Source of the DNA: Peptostreptococcus canis
GTDB lineage: Bacteria; Bacillota; Clostridia; Peptostreptococcales; Peptostreptococcaceae
Direction of reading: 5' to 3'
DNA: 49,890 nucleotides
Assembly: GCF_014229965.1 (NCBI RefSeq)
Contig: NZ_JABGBW010000009.1
Span: 1 to 49,890 of the forward strand
Below the pieces are notes generated by a model. It saw only the letters and a list, made by a program, of their open reading frames with translations, made no database searches and was not told the DNA's origin. The translations under genes and the position numbers were made by a program. Of this stretch, positions 8,180-16,777 are shown one piece after another. Each line of letters opens with the position of its first letter. Position 1 is the stretch's first letter.

Positions 8180-9349
8180 TTATTTTTGTGTTAAATTTAT
8201 ATAATCACTCATAACCGGCTGTAGTCCTTTATTTTTTATAGAATAAAAAACTTCGTCGACCGTTCTGATATCGGATATTTCAAACTGTTCGTCTCCTCTG
8301 CTTTCCTCAACTTCATCAGAATGACTCCCTATACCCGTACTAACACCGGCTGATATTTTTGTGGCAGCTATTTTGATTACATTATCCCTGAATTTTGCAC
8401 TTTCCCTTGTAGATATGGTTATATTGGAAAAAGGAAGAAATATCCTATAAGCGCATATAATTTGTAAAAGTTGGGTTTCATGAACATCCTTAGGGTTAAT
8501 TTTTTCGTTATTAATTATAGGCCTTAATCTAGGACATGAAATAGCTATCTCGGCATGTGGATATTTCTGCTGTAATAAGTAAGCATGATATCCCGTTGCA
8601 AAAGCATCTTTTCTGAAATCATCAAGACCTAAAAGAGCTGCAAATCCAACTCCTCTCATACCTCCCATTAAGGCTCTCTCCTGGGCATTTAATCTATATG
8701 GGAAAATCCTTTTATGACCTGCAAGATGAACAGTTTCATATTTATCTGAATTATATGTTTCTTGAAATACTGTTACATAATCCACACCGCATGAATTTAA
8801 ATAAGAATATTCATCCACATTCAGAGGATATATTTCCACACCTACAACATTAAAATATTTTGTTGCTAATTTACAAGCTTCACCTATATATTCTATATTT
8901 GAATGCTTTCGACTTTCACCTGTAAGAATTAAAACTTCTTTTAGCCCTGTTTTAGAGATTACCTTTAATTCTTTTTCTATTTGTTCCATATTAAGTTTAG
9001 ATCTATTAATTTTATTATGTGAATTAAATCCACAATATACACAATAGTTTTCACAATAATTAGATATATAAAGTGGAGTAAACATATATATAGAATTACC
9101 AAAATGCTTTCTGGTTTCAATTCTTGCTCTTTGAGCTATTTCTTCCAAAAACTTCTCGGCAACTGGGGATAAAAGACTTTGAAAATCCCTTGGAGTGAGA
9201 ATTTCCTTTTCTAAAGCAATTTTTACGTCTTCTTCTCTAAATTCGGAATAATCATATTTTTCCATTTGATCTATCACTTTATTCATAACACTTTCATCTA
9301 TTACTTGCATATCCGGCATATATTCCATATGATTAGTTCTATTGTTCAT
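8180..9349 (-). CDS. thiH: 2-iminoacetate synthase ThiH (radical SAM tyrosine lyase)
   Basis: ThiH cleaves tyrosine with a 5'-deoxyadenosyl radical to give dehydroglycine, the C2-N unit of the thiazole ring, plus p-cresol. The [4Fe-4S] motif CENYCVYC (C99, C103, C106) follows the ThiH-type lead-in SIYMFTPLYISNYC. The C-terminal BATS region includes SISTRE-like ITISTRESAKFRDN. At 389 residues it is of usual size. It starts 14 bases after thiG behind GGGAGG. Use of ThiH rather than ThiO fits an anaerobe. Confidence 0.95.
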   Translation of the reverse strand: MNNRTNHMEYMPDMQVIDESVMNKVIDQMEKYDYSEFREEDVKIALEKEILTPRDFQSLLSPVAEKFLEEIAQRARIETRKHFGNSIYMFTPLYISNYCENYCVYCGFNSHNKINRSKLNMEQIEKELKVISKTGLKEVLILTGESRKHSNIEYIGEACKLATKYFNVVGVEIYPLNVDEYSYLNSCGVDYVTVFQETYNSDKYETVHLAGHKRIFPYRLNAQERALMGGMRGVGFAALLGLDDFRKDAFATGYHAYLLQQKYPHAEIAISCPRLRPIINNEKINPKDVHETQLLQIICAYRIFLPFSNITISTRESAKFRDNVIKIAATKISAGVSTGIGSHSDEVEESRGDEQFEISDIRTVDEVFYSIKNKGLQPVMSDYINLTQK

Positions 9350-9363
9350 TTTCTATATCCTCC

Positions 9364-10131
9364 CTAATCTTCCAAAAAACCTGTAAGAGGCGAAGAGGCA
9401 ACCGCTCCTCTATCAATAACTCTTCCTAATTTTGCAATATAGGCTTTTCTTCCAGATTCTATAGCTTTTTTAAAAGCTTCGGCCATCATTGGTATATCTC
9501 CTGCAGTAGCTATAGCAGTATTTGCCATCACAGCTGCTGCTCCCATTTCCATGGCCTCACAAGCCTGAGATGGTTTACCTATCCCTGCATCTACTATGAC
9601 AGGTAAATCTATTTCATCAATTAATATCTGTATAAATTCTTTTGTAGCCAGTCCTTTATTTGATCCAATTGGGGAACCTAAAGGCATAATACAAGCAGCT
9701 CCGGCTTTTTTTAAGTCTCTTGCAACATTTAAATCCGGATACATATAAGGCATAACAATAAATCCTTCCTTAGCAAGAATTTCTGTAGCTTTTATGGTTT
9801 CTTCATTATCAGGCAAAAGATATTTTGAATCTCTAATAACTTCTACCTTTATAAAATCTCCACATCCACATTCTCTAGATAACCTGGCAATTCTAACTGC
9901 TTCTTCTGCATTTCTTGCACCGGATGTATTTGGAAGTAAAGTTATTCCTTCCGGTATATAATCCAATATGTTTTCAATATCTCCTCCCACTGCTCTTCTC
10001 AATGCTAATGTAACCATCTCGGCACCTGCATATTCTATAGCATTATTAATCAACTCTAATGAATATTTTCCAGATCCTAATATAAAACGAGAATTGAACT
10101 CCTTACCACCAATTACCAATTTATCTTCCAT
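9364..10131 (-). CDS. thiG: Thiazole synthase ThiG
   Basis: ThiG builds the thiazole phosphate from 1-deoxyxylulose 5-phosphate, the sulfur of ThiS-thiocarboxylate and dehydroglycine. The 255-residue TIM barrel shows the expected N-terminus ([11 protein letters not shown]), the Schiff-base lysine K95 in FIKVEVI, and the phosphate-binding [14 protein letters not shown]. An AGGAGG site precedes the ATG. A 95-base gap to thiF upstream holds no obvious promoter or terminator. Confidence 0.97.
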   Translation of the reverse strand: MEDKLVIGGKEFNSRFILGSGKYSLELINNAIEYAGAEMVTLALRRAVGGDIENILDYIPEGITLLPNTSGARNAEEAVRIARLSRECGCGDFIKVEVIRDSKYLLPDNEETIKATEILAKEGFIVMPYMYPDLNVARDLKKAGAACIMPLGSPIGSNKGLATKEFIQILIDEIDLPVIVDAGIGKPSQACEAMEMGAAAVMANTAIATAGDIPMMAEAFKKAIESGRKAYIAKLGRVIDRGAVASSPLTGFLED

Positions 10132-10226
10132 AATATTACCTCCTATTTTTGATTTTTATCACTTTATGATTATTTTTTATAATCACTAAATTAGACTATT
10201 ATTCATATTATAGTTATGGCCTATAA

Positions 10227-10874
10227 TCACATTTCTTCCAATAATATTTTCAAAACCATATTAGCTTGATGACCTGCACAGATATTTACTCTTGGAGACA
10301 TTATTGCATTATACTTATCAAAATCTGAATATTCATCTCCACAAACAAATAAGTGCTTAAATTTTTTCGTTGTTTTTATTTTATTAGAATCTTCTATTCC
10401 AGCCATACCTGAACCCGATACTATATATTTTTTTTCATCATCTGATAGTATTTCAGATATAACCATGGCTTTTGATTCAGCACTATCAAATGCTTCTACT
10501 ATAATATCATAATCTCTTACAATCTCCAGGATATTTTCTGTGTCTACTTTTCTACTATCACATATTATATTTATAAAAGGATTAATTTCTTCTATAATAG
10601 ATTTTAACGCTTCTGTTTTTTTCATTCCTATGTGAATCAATCTGTACAATTGTCTATTTAAATTGCTAACTTCTACTTTATCAAAATCAACAATTTTTAA
10701 ATTTCCAATTCCACTTCTTGCAAGACTATTTGCAATATTAGAACCTAATCCTCCTAGTCCTAAAATACAAACCCTTGAATTTTTTAGCTTTTCATATGAA
10801 TTTTCAATATTCCTGGAGTATATACATTTTTCGTTGATAAACGTTCCATTTATCTCTATTAAATTTTGCTCCAT
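10227..10874 (-). CDS. thiF: Sulfur-carrier adenylyltransferase ThiF
   Basis: An E1-like enzyme of 215 residues that would adenylate the C-terminal glycine of ThiS before sulfur is loaded. Nucleotide-binding GLGGLGSN lies at 39-46, followed by the metal/ATP motif DFDKVEVSNLNRQ (63-75) and the C-terminal SPRVNICAGHQA. It is the short clostridial form, and the CxxC zinc pairs of longer ThiF/MoeB proteins are not seen. I start at the ATG at 10874; the AGGAGG overlapping the end of thiS is 12 bases away, slightly long. An upstream ATG at 10904 would overlap thiS. Confidence 0.9.
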   Translation of the reverse strand: MEQNLIEINGTFINEKCIYSRNIENSYEKLKNSRVCILGLGGLGSNIANSLARSGIGNLKIVDFDKVEVSNLNRQLYRLIHIGMKKTEALKSIIEEINPFINIICDSRKVDTENILEIVRDYDIIVEAFDSAESKAMVISEILSDDEKKYIVSGSGMAGIEDSNKIKTTKKFKHLFVCGDEYSDFDKYNAIMSPRVNICAGHQANMVLKILLEEM

Positions 10875-10882
10875 TTTTATAT

Positions 10883-11077
10883 TTAACCTCCTCCCACAAA
10901 ACATACTATTTCCACTTTGTCACCTTCTATTAAGATATAATCTCCATAACTCCCCCTCTTAATAATTGTGCCATTTAATTCAACTGCGACTCTATTTTCA
11001 TCAAAACCACCTTTTTTAAGAAAATCCGAAAGTTTAATATTGTTTATATTTAAATTTTCACCGTTTACCTTTATCAT
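10883..11077 (-). CDS. thiS: Sulfur carrier protein ThiS
   Basis: A 64-residue ubiquitin-like protein whose C-terminal Gly-Gly (ending CFVGGG) becomes the thiocarboxylate sulfur donor for ThiG. VAVELNGTIIKR and GDKVEIV are typical of the fold. The ATG at 11077 has AGAGGTG eight bases upstream, so the in-frame GTG at 11086 is likely not used. It is the first gene of the operon and begins just after the hairpin at 11111-11164. Its last codons carry the ribosome site for thiF. Confidence 0.95.
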   Translation of the reverse strand: MIKVNGENLNINNIKLSDFLKKGGFDENRVAVELNGTIIKRGSYGDYILIEGDKVEIVCFVGGG

Positions 11078-11110
11078 TTTTTTCACCTCTTTTTTGTTTT
11101 ATATTTTTCG

Positions 11111-11164
11111 AAAAAAAAACGCACGAAGGAAAGTGACACCCTTGGTGGTGTCCCCCTTCGTGCG
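11111..11164 (-). promoter_or_regulatory. Hairpin-terminator between serS and thiS (possible thi attenuator)
   Basis: Outer arms CGCACGAAGG/CCTTCGTGCG (11164-11155 and 11129-11120 on the minus strand) enclose a second stem GACACC/GGTGTC with a 6-base loop, across an asymmetric internal loop. Nine Ts follow on the transcribed strand. It ends serS transcripts, but a promoter-like sequence between serS and the hairpin, and the absence of space for one after it, mean thiS transcripts probably cross it. No TPP riboswitch core is present. Confidence 0.75.
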
Positions 11165-11187
11165 AACATAATCAACACTCTAAATGC

Positions 11188-11216
11188 ATTTTACTATATT
11201 TTCTAATAAAAAACAA
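11188..11216 (-). promoter_or_regulatory. Candidate thi operon promoter
   Basis: On the minus strand TTGTTT (11216-11211), 17 bases, then TAAAAT (11193-11188), lying just after the serS stop codon. It would start an RNA near 11181, giving a leader of about 100 bases that contains the hairpin-terminator and then thiS. Confidence 0.45.
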
Positions 11217-11226
11217 TAGGAAATCA

Positions 11227-12510
11227 CTATTTTTTTATTATATCACATCCCATATAATGTCTTAAAACTTCCGGAACAATTACACTACCATCTTCCTGCT
11301 GATAATTTTCAAGTATAGCAGCAAAAGTTCTTCCTACTGCAAGTCCTGAACCATTTAAAGTATGAACATACTCTGTTTTAGAATTCCTGTCTCTCTTAAA
11401 TCTTATATTTGCTCTCCTTGCCTGAAAATCTTCGAAATTTGAACAAGATGAAATTTCTACATATCTATTGTAACTTGGCATCCAAACTTCCAAATCGTAT
11501 TTTTTAGCAGCAGTAAATCCTAAATCTCCAGTACAAATCTTTACTACTCTATAAGGAAGTCCTAATAATTGAAGCATTTTTTCCGCATCATTAGTCAACT
11601 TTTCCAACTCTTCATAAGAATCTTCCGGTTTAGCAAATTTTACCAATTCTACCTTATTAAATTGATGTTGTCTTACAAGACCTCTCGTATCCCTGCCTGC
11701 AGAACCTGCTTCTGATCTGAAACAAGGAGTGTATGCACAATGTTTTATTGGAAGTCTATCAAAATCAAGAATTTCTCCAGAATATATATTTGTTACCGGA
11801 ACTTCTGCTGTGGGTACAAGAAAATAATCTGAATCTTCAAGTTTAAACATATCTTCAGCAAATTTTGGTAGCTGTCCAGTTCCCATAAAACTATTTGAAT
11901 TGGCCATAAATGGTGGCATTACTTCTATATAGCCGTGATTTTCAGTATGATAATCTAAAAAGAATGATATTAAAGCCCTTTCTAATCTTGAACCTTTATC
12001 TTTATATAAAGTAAATCTTGAGCCTGTTATTTTACCTGCTCTTTCAAAATCTAAAATATCTAAATCCGTACCAATATCCCAATGTGCTTTATATTCAAAA
12101 TTAAATTCAGGTATTTCTCCCCATTTTCTAATTTCTACATTATCTTCATCTGTTTCTCCTTGTGGTACATCCGGATTTGGCACATTAGGTATTCTAAGAA
12201 GTCTGTACTGTAATTTTTCTTCTACTTCTTTTAATTGAACATCAAACACTTTTATTCTATCTGACAATTCTTTTAATTCCGCTTTGACAGCATCTGTATT
12301 TTCTCCATTTTTCATCATTTTAGGTATTTTCTTAGAATCAACATTAGATTTATTTTTTAAAACTTCAACTTCTTTTAATATATCCTTCCTTTTATCATCT
12401 AATTCTATAACTTCGTCTAAATCCTTTGGATTAAATTCTCCTTCGCCTCTTCTTCCCATTAAAACTTTAATCTCTTCAAGATTTTCTCTTATTCTTCTTA
12501 CATCAAGCAT
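11227..12510 (-). CDS. serS: Seryl-tRNA synthetase
   Basis: A class II synthetase of 427 residues, full length. The N-terminal coiled-coil arm that grips the tRNA long variable arm spans about 30-105. Motif 2 reads [27 protein letters not shown] and motif 3 is [19 protein letters not shown]. It is preceded by a T-box leader with a serine-compatible specifier, so its expression should rise when tRNA-Ser is uncharged. The serS position near tadA and dnaX recalls C. difficile. Confidence 0.97.
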   Translation of the reverse strand: MLDVRRIRENLEEIKVLMGRRGEGEFNPKDLDEVIELDDKRKDILKEVEVLKNKSNVDSKKIPKMMKNGENTDAVKAELKELSDRIKVFDVQLKEVEEKLQYRLLRIPNVPNPDVPQGETDEDNVEIRKWGEIPEFNFEYKAHWDIGTDLDILDFERAGKITGSRFTLYKDKGSRLERALISFFLDYHTENHGYIEVMPPFMANSNSFMGTGQLPKFAEDMFKLEDSDYFLVPTAEVPVTNIYSGEILDFDRLPIKHCAYTPCFRSEAGSAGRDTRGLVRQHQFNKVELVKFAKPEDSYEELEKLTNDAEKMLQLLGLPYRVVKICTGDLGFTAAKKYDLEVWMPSYNRYVEISSCSNFEDFQARRANIRFKRDRNSKTEYVHTLNGSGLAVGRTFAAILENYQQEDGSVIVPEVLRHYMGCDIIKK

Positions 12511-12581
12511 AATTTTTACCTCTTTTCTAAAATTTTATAATTCCTTTTAACATTACTTAGTATACAAACAACTTTTTTGTA

Positions 12582-12811
12582 TAAAAAAATACCTTCATCC
12601 CTAATAAGGGACGAAAGTAATATTCCGCGTTGCCACCCTAGTTGATTTATATTAAATCCACCTCAAAACCTCTAACGCAGGTAATACGTCTAGTACTGTT
12701 TCAAACTAGAAGCTCTGGAGTAGATTCAGAAGATAATGTAATGGATTTTCACCAACCATCCATTCTCTAAATACATCAATCAACTTACTAAGTTCCGTCA
12801 TTGCTTATTAT
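12582..12811 (-). promoter_or_regulatory. T-box riboswitch of serS
   Basis: The minus strand carries the T-box core AGGGTGGCAACGCGG at about 12640-12626, which pairs with the tRNA acceptor end. A Stem I with GAATCTACTCC upstream puts UCU (Ser) in the expected specifier place. The terminator is a 10-bp stem with two wobble pairs (12617-12608/12601-12592), followed by TATTTTTTT. UCU is decoded by the tRNA-Ser(GGA) found at 6844-6931. The specifier assignment rests on pattern, not on a folded model. Confidence 0.9.
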
Positions 12812-12817
12812 GACTAC

Positions 12818-12846
12818 ATTATATAACATCAAAAAAATATTATCAA
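12818..12846 (-). promoter_or_regulatory. Promoter of the serS T-box transcript
   Basis: TTGATA (12846-12841), a 17-base spacer and TATAAT (12823-12818) on the minus strand, giving a start near 12811. The -35 box falls across the loop and the -10 box at the base of the inverted repeat 12820-12869. Confidence 0.7.
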
Positions 12847-12869
12847 GAGTATTTTTTTGATGTTATATA
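12820..12869. terminator. 20-bp perfect inverted repeat, terminator of the MscS gene overlapping the serS promoter
   Basis: Arms 12820-12839 and 12850-12869 match exactly around a 10-base loop. Each arm has a run of seven A or T. It begins about 30 bases after the mscS-like gene ends and is therefore a plausible terminator for it, but it also spans the serS promoter. Confidence 0.75.
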
Positions 12870-12901
12870 CATTAAAATTTGATATCTATATAAATATTTA
12901 T

Positions 12902-13720
12902 CTAAATAGGTGTAATTACACTTACCTTTGCCATATTAATTTTTTCTTTATCAAATTCTTCCTTGAATTTTTCCATCAAACTATAATAAGTTTGCCAATA
13001 ATCTTCCGTTTTCACCCAAGGTTTGGCTATAAACTTTATCATATCATTATTCATAGAATCTATACCAATCAATGCTTCCGGACTATCTAAAACTCTTTTA
13101 TCTTCTTTAAACAATCTATTCGCTATAGAATATAAATTTTGTACATCTGTTCCATACTCAACATTAAACATAAAGTCTATCCTTCTTATATTTTGTGATG
13201 TATAATTTATTACCGGATTTGATGTAATATTAAAATTAGGAATTATTATATGTTTATTATCTACAGTTCTAATAGTTGTAGAAAACATCTGTATTTCTTT
13301 TACCTCACCTTCAAGTCCTTCACACATTATAAAATCTCCTATATTAAAAGGTTTAAAAAATAATATTATCATACTTGCTCCCAAATTAGATAATATTTCC
13401 TTAAATGCCAGACCTATACTAAATCCGGCAGCACCGAGCATTGCAGCTAGTGATGTAGTATTCATACCAAGACTTGTGAAAGCCTGCATTATAGCTAGTA
13501 TAATTATTATAAATTGTATAAAGTTTATTAAAAAACCTATTAAACCACTACTATTTTTATATTTTGCCAGCACTTTATTTAATACTTTTTTTGTGATTTT
13601 AGCTATAATTATGCCAATTATTACAATTATAAATGCCAAAATTATTTCCGGAATTTTATCTATGAACATATTAAAATATTTACTTAAAATACTTGTCTGT
13701 TTCTCTATCGTATTATCCAT
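12902..13720 (-). CDS. Small-conductance mechanosensitive channel, MscS family
   Basis: A 272-residue MscS-type channel that would open under membrane tension to release solutes. Three membrane segments lie at about 25-45, 62-82 and 87-107. The pore helix region reads SLAAMLGAAGFSIGLAFKEILSNLGASMIILFFKPF with typical small-residue spacing. The beta domain motif FNIGDFIMCEGLEGEVKEI and IPNFNITSNPVINYT follow. The gene stands alone on the minus strand; its terminator overlaps the serS promoter. Confidence 0.92.
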   Translation of the reverse strand: MDNTIEKQTSILSKYFNMFIDKIPEIILAFIIVIIGIIIAKITKKVLNKVLAKYKNSSGLIGFLINFIQFIIIILAIMQAFTSLGMNTTSLAAMLGAAGFSIGLAFKEILSNLGASMIILFFKPFNIGDFIMCEGLEGEVKEIQMFSTTIRTVDNKHIIIPNFNITSNPVINYTSQNIRRIDFMFNVEYGTDVQNLYSIANRLFKEDKRVLDSPEALIGIDSMNNDMIKFIAKPWVKTEDYWQTYYSLMEKFKEEFDKEKINMAKVSVITPI

Positions 13721-13816
13721 AATATACCTCCCATCTCTATATAAAAAATCTAATATTTATTATACCAAAACTAAGGTAAATAATCCAACTCTCTTTTTCA
13801 GAATACGAAAACAAAT

Positions 13817-13882
13817 AAAAACTGATTAAAAACATAATTTTTAAACTTTCTTTTCGTGAAAAATATGTTATTAATCAGTTTT
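13817..13882 (-). terminator. Terminator of the CWB2 surface protein gene
   Basis: Arms at 13817-13836 and 13864-13882 pair over about 19 bases with one mismatch, and the minus strand continues TTTTTATTTG. It starts 73 bases downstream of the stop codon. The remaining spacer to 13954 is AT-rich with nothing else visible. Confidence 0.7.
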
Positions 13883-13954
13883 ATAATTATTTTTTTATAG
13901 GAAAATTTTTTAACAATACTTTTAGATCTATGTTATAAATTTAAATCTTAAGAT

Positions 13955-16072
13955 CTATTTTTTTATAGGTTTATTTATCATATCAAGTATTTTATCATCT
14001 ATCATTGATTTTCCACCAATAATAAATACATCCTTTACTTTCATTTTTTCAGTATATTCTTTTACCGTAAAAGGTACCATTTCTTTTTTAACCAATAGAA
14101 CCGGTGCTGATTTATGTGCTGCAAAACTTCCTGATACTAATGCATCTGCAAAATTTTCTCCACTCGTATAAACCGCTTTATCTGATTTTTGGAATGCAGC
14201 TTTTGAAATGATAACAGATGTTTCATATCTGTCCTTACCTCCATATCTCTTGATATTTATAGAATTCTTAGAATTATTTTTTATTTCACTTTCAACTTTA
14301 TTTGAAATAGTTTTGTTGGAACCTGCTATATTTACATTTTTAATATTCCAATCGGAAATAGATTTTTTTGTAATATTAGGCAATTCGTTATTTTTAGAAA
14401 GTAAAATCGGAGCATTTTCTTTTATAGCTAAAGAGCTCATTGATAGTGCATCTGGAAAACTTTCACCTGAAGCAATTTCTAAAGTATCCTTGTTACCTTT
14501 TTCTCTAACCTTGATAGCTATTTTTCTAGCCGTTTCATATCTATCAATACCACTTACTCTTGTCACATTAATACCATCTTTTTTTAATTCCGCTTCTGTA
14601 GACTCAGATACAGATTGATTTCCACCAATTATGTAGACACTCTTAGCCCCCAATCTCTTTATTTCCTCTTTTGTATCATTATTTAAAACTTTATTATTTG
14701 TAAACAATATAGGTGCTTTAACTTGGTTAGCAAAAGGCGATGCTGTCAATACATCGGAATATTTTTCCATATTTGCTAAAATGATATTTTCCGATCCTTT
14801 GGGATATATTTTTTTACTTACTTCTATAGCTGTTTTAACTCTATTAGAACCATTTATTCTTATAGTAGTTCTTTTTACATTGTCTTCTTTCTTTTCCTGA
14901 TCTCTATTCTTTCCTTGTTCTCTCTTTTCTTGTTTCTTCTTTTCCTGTTCTCTTTTTTCTTTATCTTTATCAGGTTTATTGATTACTTCAGTTTCGTAAT
15001 TTACATAAACATTTATTTCTTTGGCTTCAAGCTGCCCATCAATATTTTTTCCATCGGCTACATCCGATATTCCTTTAAATTTCGCTTTTTCATTTTCAGA
15101 AATTTTAGGTTCTATTATATCACTATATTTGTCTTTTATTGACTCATATATTTTCTCTTGATTATTTTCGATACTCCCATCTGATTTTAATTTTAAAGGA
15201 ATAAATATCTTGTTTCCTTTCTTATCTTTTCCATATTCATTTCCATCATTTATTTCACTTTTAAACTTTGCAGATTTTCCAGGATGTACTTTTATTACAC
15301 ACCATTTACTATTATCTCTTTCAAATCTTACATATACTTTTTTTATTTTTCTATTTGCTAAAGAAGAAATTGTTTCATCTTCTTTTATTTTTTCATTCCC
15401 TTCCAAATCTAAAGTATAAATATTTTCTTTTGATCTAATATAGTGCGAATCAAATGGTTCAACTATTTCATTTACCGTATTGATTATATCATACCACTTT
15501 AGAGTACCTATCAGTAATTCTAAATTTTTATTATCATTTTTATACTTATAAAATCCTTCCGGTCTTCCTAAAATATCTATATTAAAATACTGAGATGGAT
15601 CTTTTTGAAATACTGCATATATAGTTGTATTTGTTGAGAAGGTATCTGTTAACTTAATTTCATCTTCGTAATTACCTTCTTTTGTCATTTTTTTATAAAA
15701 TTTTACTTCGTTTTTATATCCTCTATCCGGTCTGATAATACTCTTCTTATCAAATCCTAAACCATTATTCAAATCAGGATTTTGTATTCTTTTACTTATA
15801 TATTCCCATTTTTCATCATTAGATATATTTATTTTTTTATCATCCTCTGGTATAGCTCCTGGCTTATTTAGTGAATCTGTATCTTTATGATAATATAAGC
15901 CATTTATAACTTCGACAGTTAAAATAATATTTTGAGATTTATCAGCTAATTTTATATTTTCAAATTCATTATTTTGTAATACGGCAAATGAACTTTGTGA
16001 TATTGATCCAACTGCAATAAGTGTAATCATAATAGACAAACCTATTTTTTTGATAATTTTTTTATTTTTCAT
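13955..16072 (-). CDS. Secreted cell-wall protein with three CWB2 repeats
   Basis: A 705-residue exported protein. A signal peptide (about 1-30, ending SQSSFA) leads into a region of about 330 residues I do not recognise, containing repeated lysine-rich beta-like stretches. A highly charged Lys/Glu/Arg/Gln linker follows at about 366-398. The C-terminal 300 residues are three CWB2 repeats, each with an NRxxTAxxVS or DRYETAxxI opening and a variant of VYIIGG closing. CWB2 triplets anchor proteins to wall polymer PSII in C. difficile, where the triplet is often N-terminal; here it is C-terminal. The N-terminal region would be the functional module on the surface, role unknown. Confidence 0.88.
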   Translation of the reverse strand: MKNKKIIKKIGLSIMITLIAVGSISQSSFAVLQNNEFENIKLADKSQNIILTVEVINGLYYHKDTDSLNKPGAIPEDDKKINISNDEKWEYISKRIQNPDLNNGLGFDKKSIIRPDRGYKNEVKFYKKMTKEGNYEDEIKLTDTFSTNTTIYAVFQKDPSQYFNIDILGRPEGFYKYKNDNKNLELLIGTLKWYDIINTVNEIVEPFDSHYIRSKENIYTLDLEGNEKIKEDETISSLANRKIKKVYVRFERDNSKWCVIKVHPGKSAKFKSEINDGNEYGKDKKGNKIFIPLKLKSDGSIENNQEKIYESIKDKYSDIIEPKISENEKAKFKGISDVADGKNIDGQLEAKEINVYVNYETEVINKPDKDKEKREQEKKKQEKREQGKNRDQEKKEDNVKRTTIRINGSNRVKTAIEVSKKIYPKGSENIILANMEKYSDVLTASPFANQVKAPILFTNNKVLNNDTKEEIKRLGAKSVYIIGGNQSVSESTEAELKKDGINVTRVSGIDRYETARKIAIKVREKGNKDTLEIASGESFPDALSMSSLAIKENAPILLSKNNELPNITKKSISDWNIKNVNIAGSNKTISNKVESEIKNNSKNSINIKRYGGKDRYETSVIISKAAFQKSDKAVYTSGENFADALVSGSFAAHKSAPVLLVKKEMVPFTVKEYTEKMKVKDVFIIGGKSMIDDKILDMINKPIKK

Positions 16073-16264
16073 ATTCTACCTCCTATATAAAAAAACTTAA
16101 TTTATTTATCATATAAAATAAATCTTTATCTTAATATATCATAATAAAATTAATATAATAGAAACTATTTATTAATTTTTAATTAATTTTTTCTAAATTT
16201 TTATATTTTCTTGAAATTATTCCCAATATATTTTCACAAATAATTTTATATACTACAAAAAATA

Positions 16265-16299
16265 GTCGTATCTGACATTTCTTATATATCAGATACGAC
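16265..16299 (-). terminator. Terminator after the GlsB-like gene
   Basis: Perfect 11-bp arms GTCGTATCTGA/TCAGATACGAC around a 13-base loop, followed on the minus strand by CTATTTTTTG. The rest of 16073-16371 is AT-rich upstream sequence for the CWB2 gene; TATAAT-like hexamers abound and no single promoter stands out. Confidence 0.78.
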
Positions 16300-16371
16300 C
16301 ATATAAATTTTCTTCTAATTATCTATAAGTATCATTAAGATAAATAAATAACTTTAATTAAATGATATTTT

Positions 16372-16626
16372 TTATCTTTCCCTCTTAAATAGCTTTAATA
16401 TCCAAAGCAATACTACCGCACCAATAAGTGCCACTATAAAAGACCATAATGAAAATCCGGAAACTCCTGTTTTTCCAATAAATGACATTATCCAACCACC
16501 TATAACACCACCTAGTATTCCTACTACTATATTGCCTAGTATACCTTGTGATTCATCAGTTCCCATAATTTTACTGGCAATCCATCCTGCTAAACCACCT
16601 ATAATAATCCATGATAAAATTCCCAT
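16372..16626 (-). CDS. GlsB/YeaQ/YmgE family stress membrane protein
   Basis: An 84-residue, very hydrophobic protein with three membrane segments and glycine-rich helices (IIIGGLAGWIASKIMG, GNIVVGILGGVIGGWIM), ending in KLFKRER. This is the GlsB/YeaQ/YmgE (transglycosylase-associated) family, linked to general stress in several Firmicutes but of unproven mechanism. The start is the ATG at 16626 behind AAAGGAG; the in-frame TTG at 16644 is upstream of that site. It stands alone with its own terminator. A 15-bp tandem repeat lies in its upstream region. Confidence 0.88.
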   Translation of the reverse strand: MGILSWIIIGGLAGWIASKIMGTDESQGILGNIVVGILGGVIGGWIMSFIGKTGVSGFSLWSFIVALIGAVVLLWILKLFKRER

Positions 16627-16671
16627 AATATCAACTCCTTTCAAAACATATCAATATTAATGAATTTTAAA

Positions 16672-16701
16672 TATGATAAACAATAATATGATAAACGATA
16701 A
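16672..16701. repeat. Two tandem 15-bp repeats upstream of the GlsB-like gene
   Basis: TATGATAAACAATAA is followed directly by TATGATAAACGATAA (one difference) and then TATG. It lies 45-75 bases upstream of the GlsB-like start codon, in the promoter zone. It could be an operator, but its AT content makes chance duplication possible. Confidence 0.5.
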
Positions 16702-16777
16702 TATGTTTACTAAATTATGTTTATATACTATTATACCTGAATATCCCCAAAATTTCAAAGAATATTAATGGCATGAA

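Noticed and set aside
10880-11226. TPP riboswitch upstream of thiS
   Set aside because: The conserved TPP core elements are not present; only the hairpin-terminator is seen.
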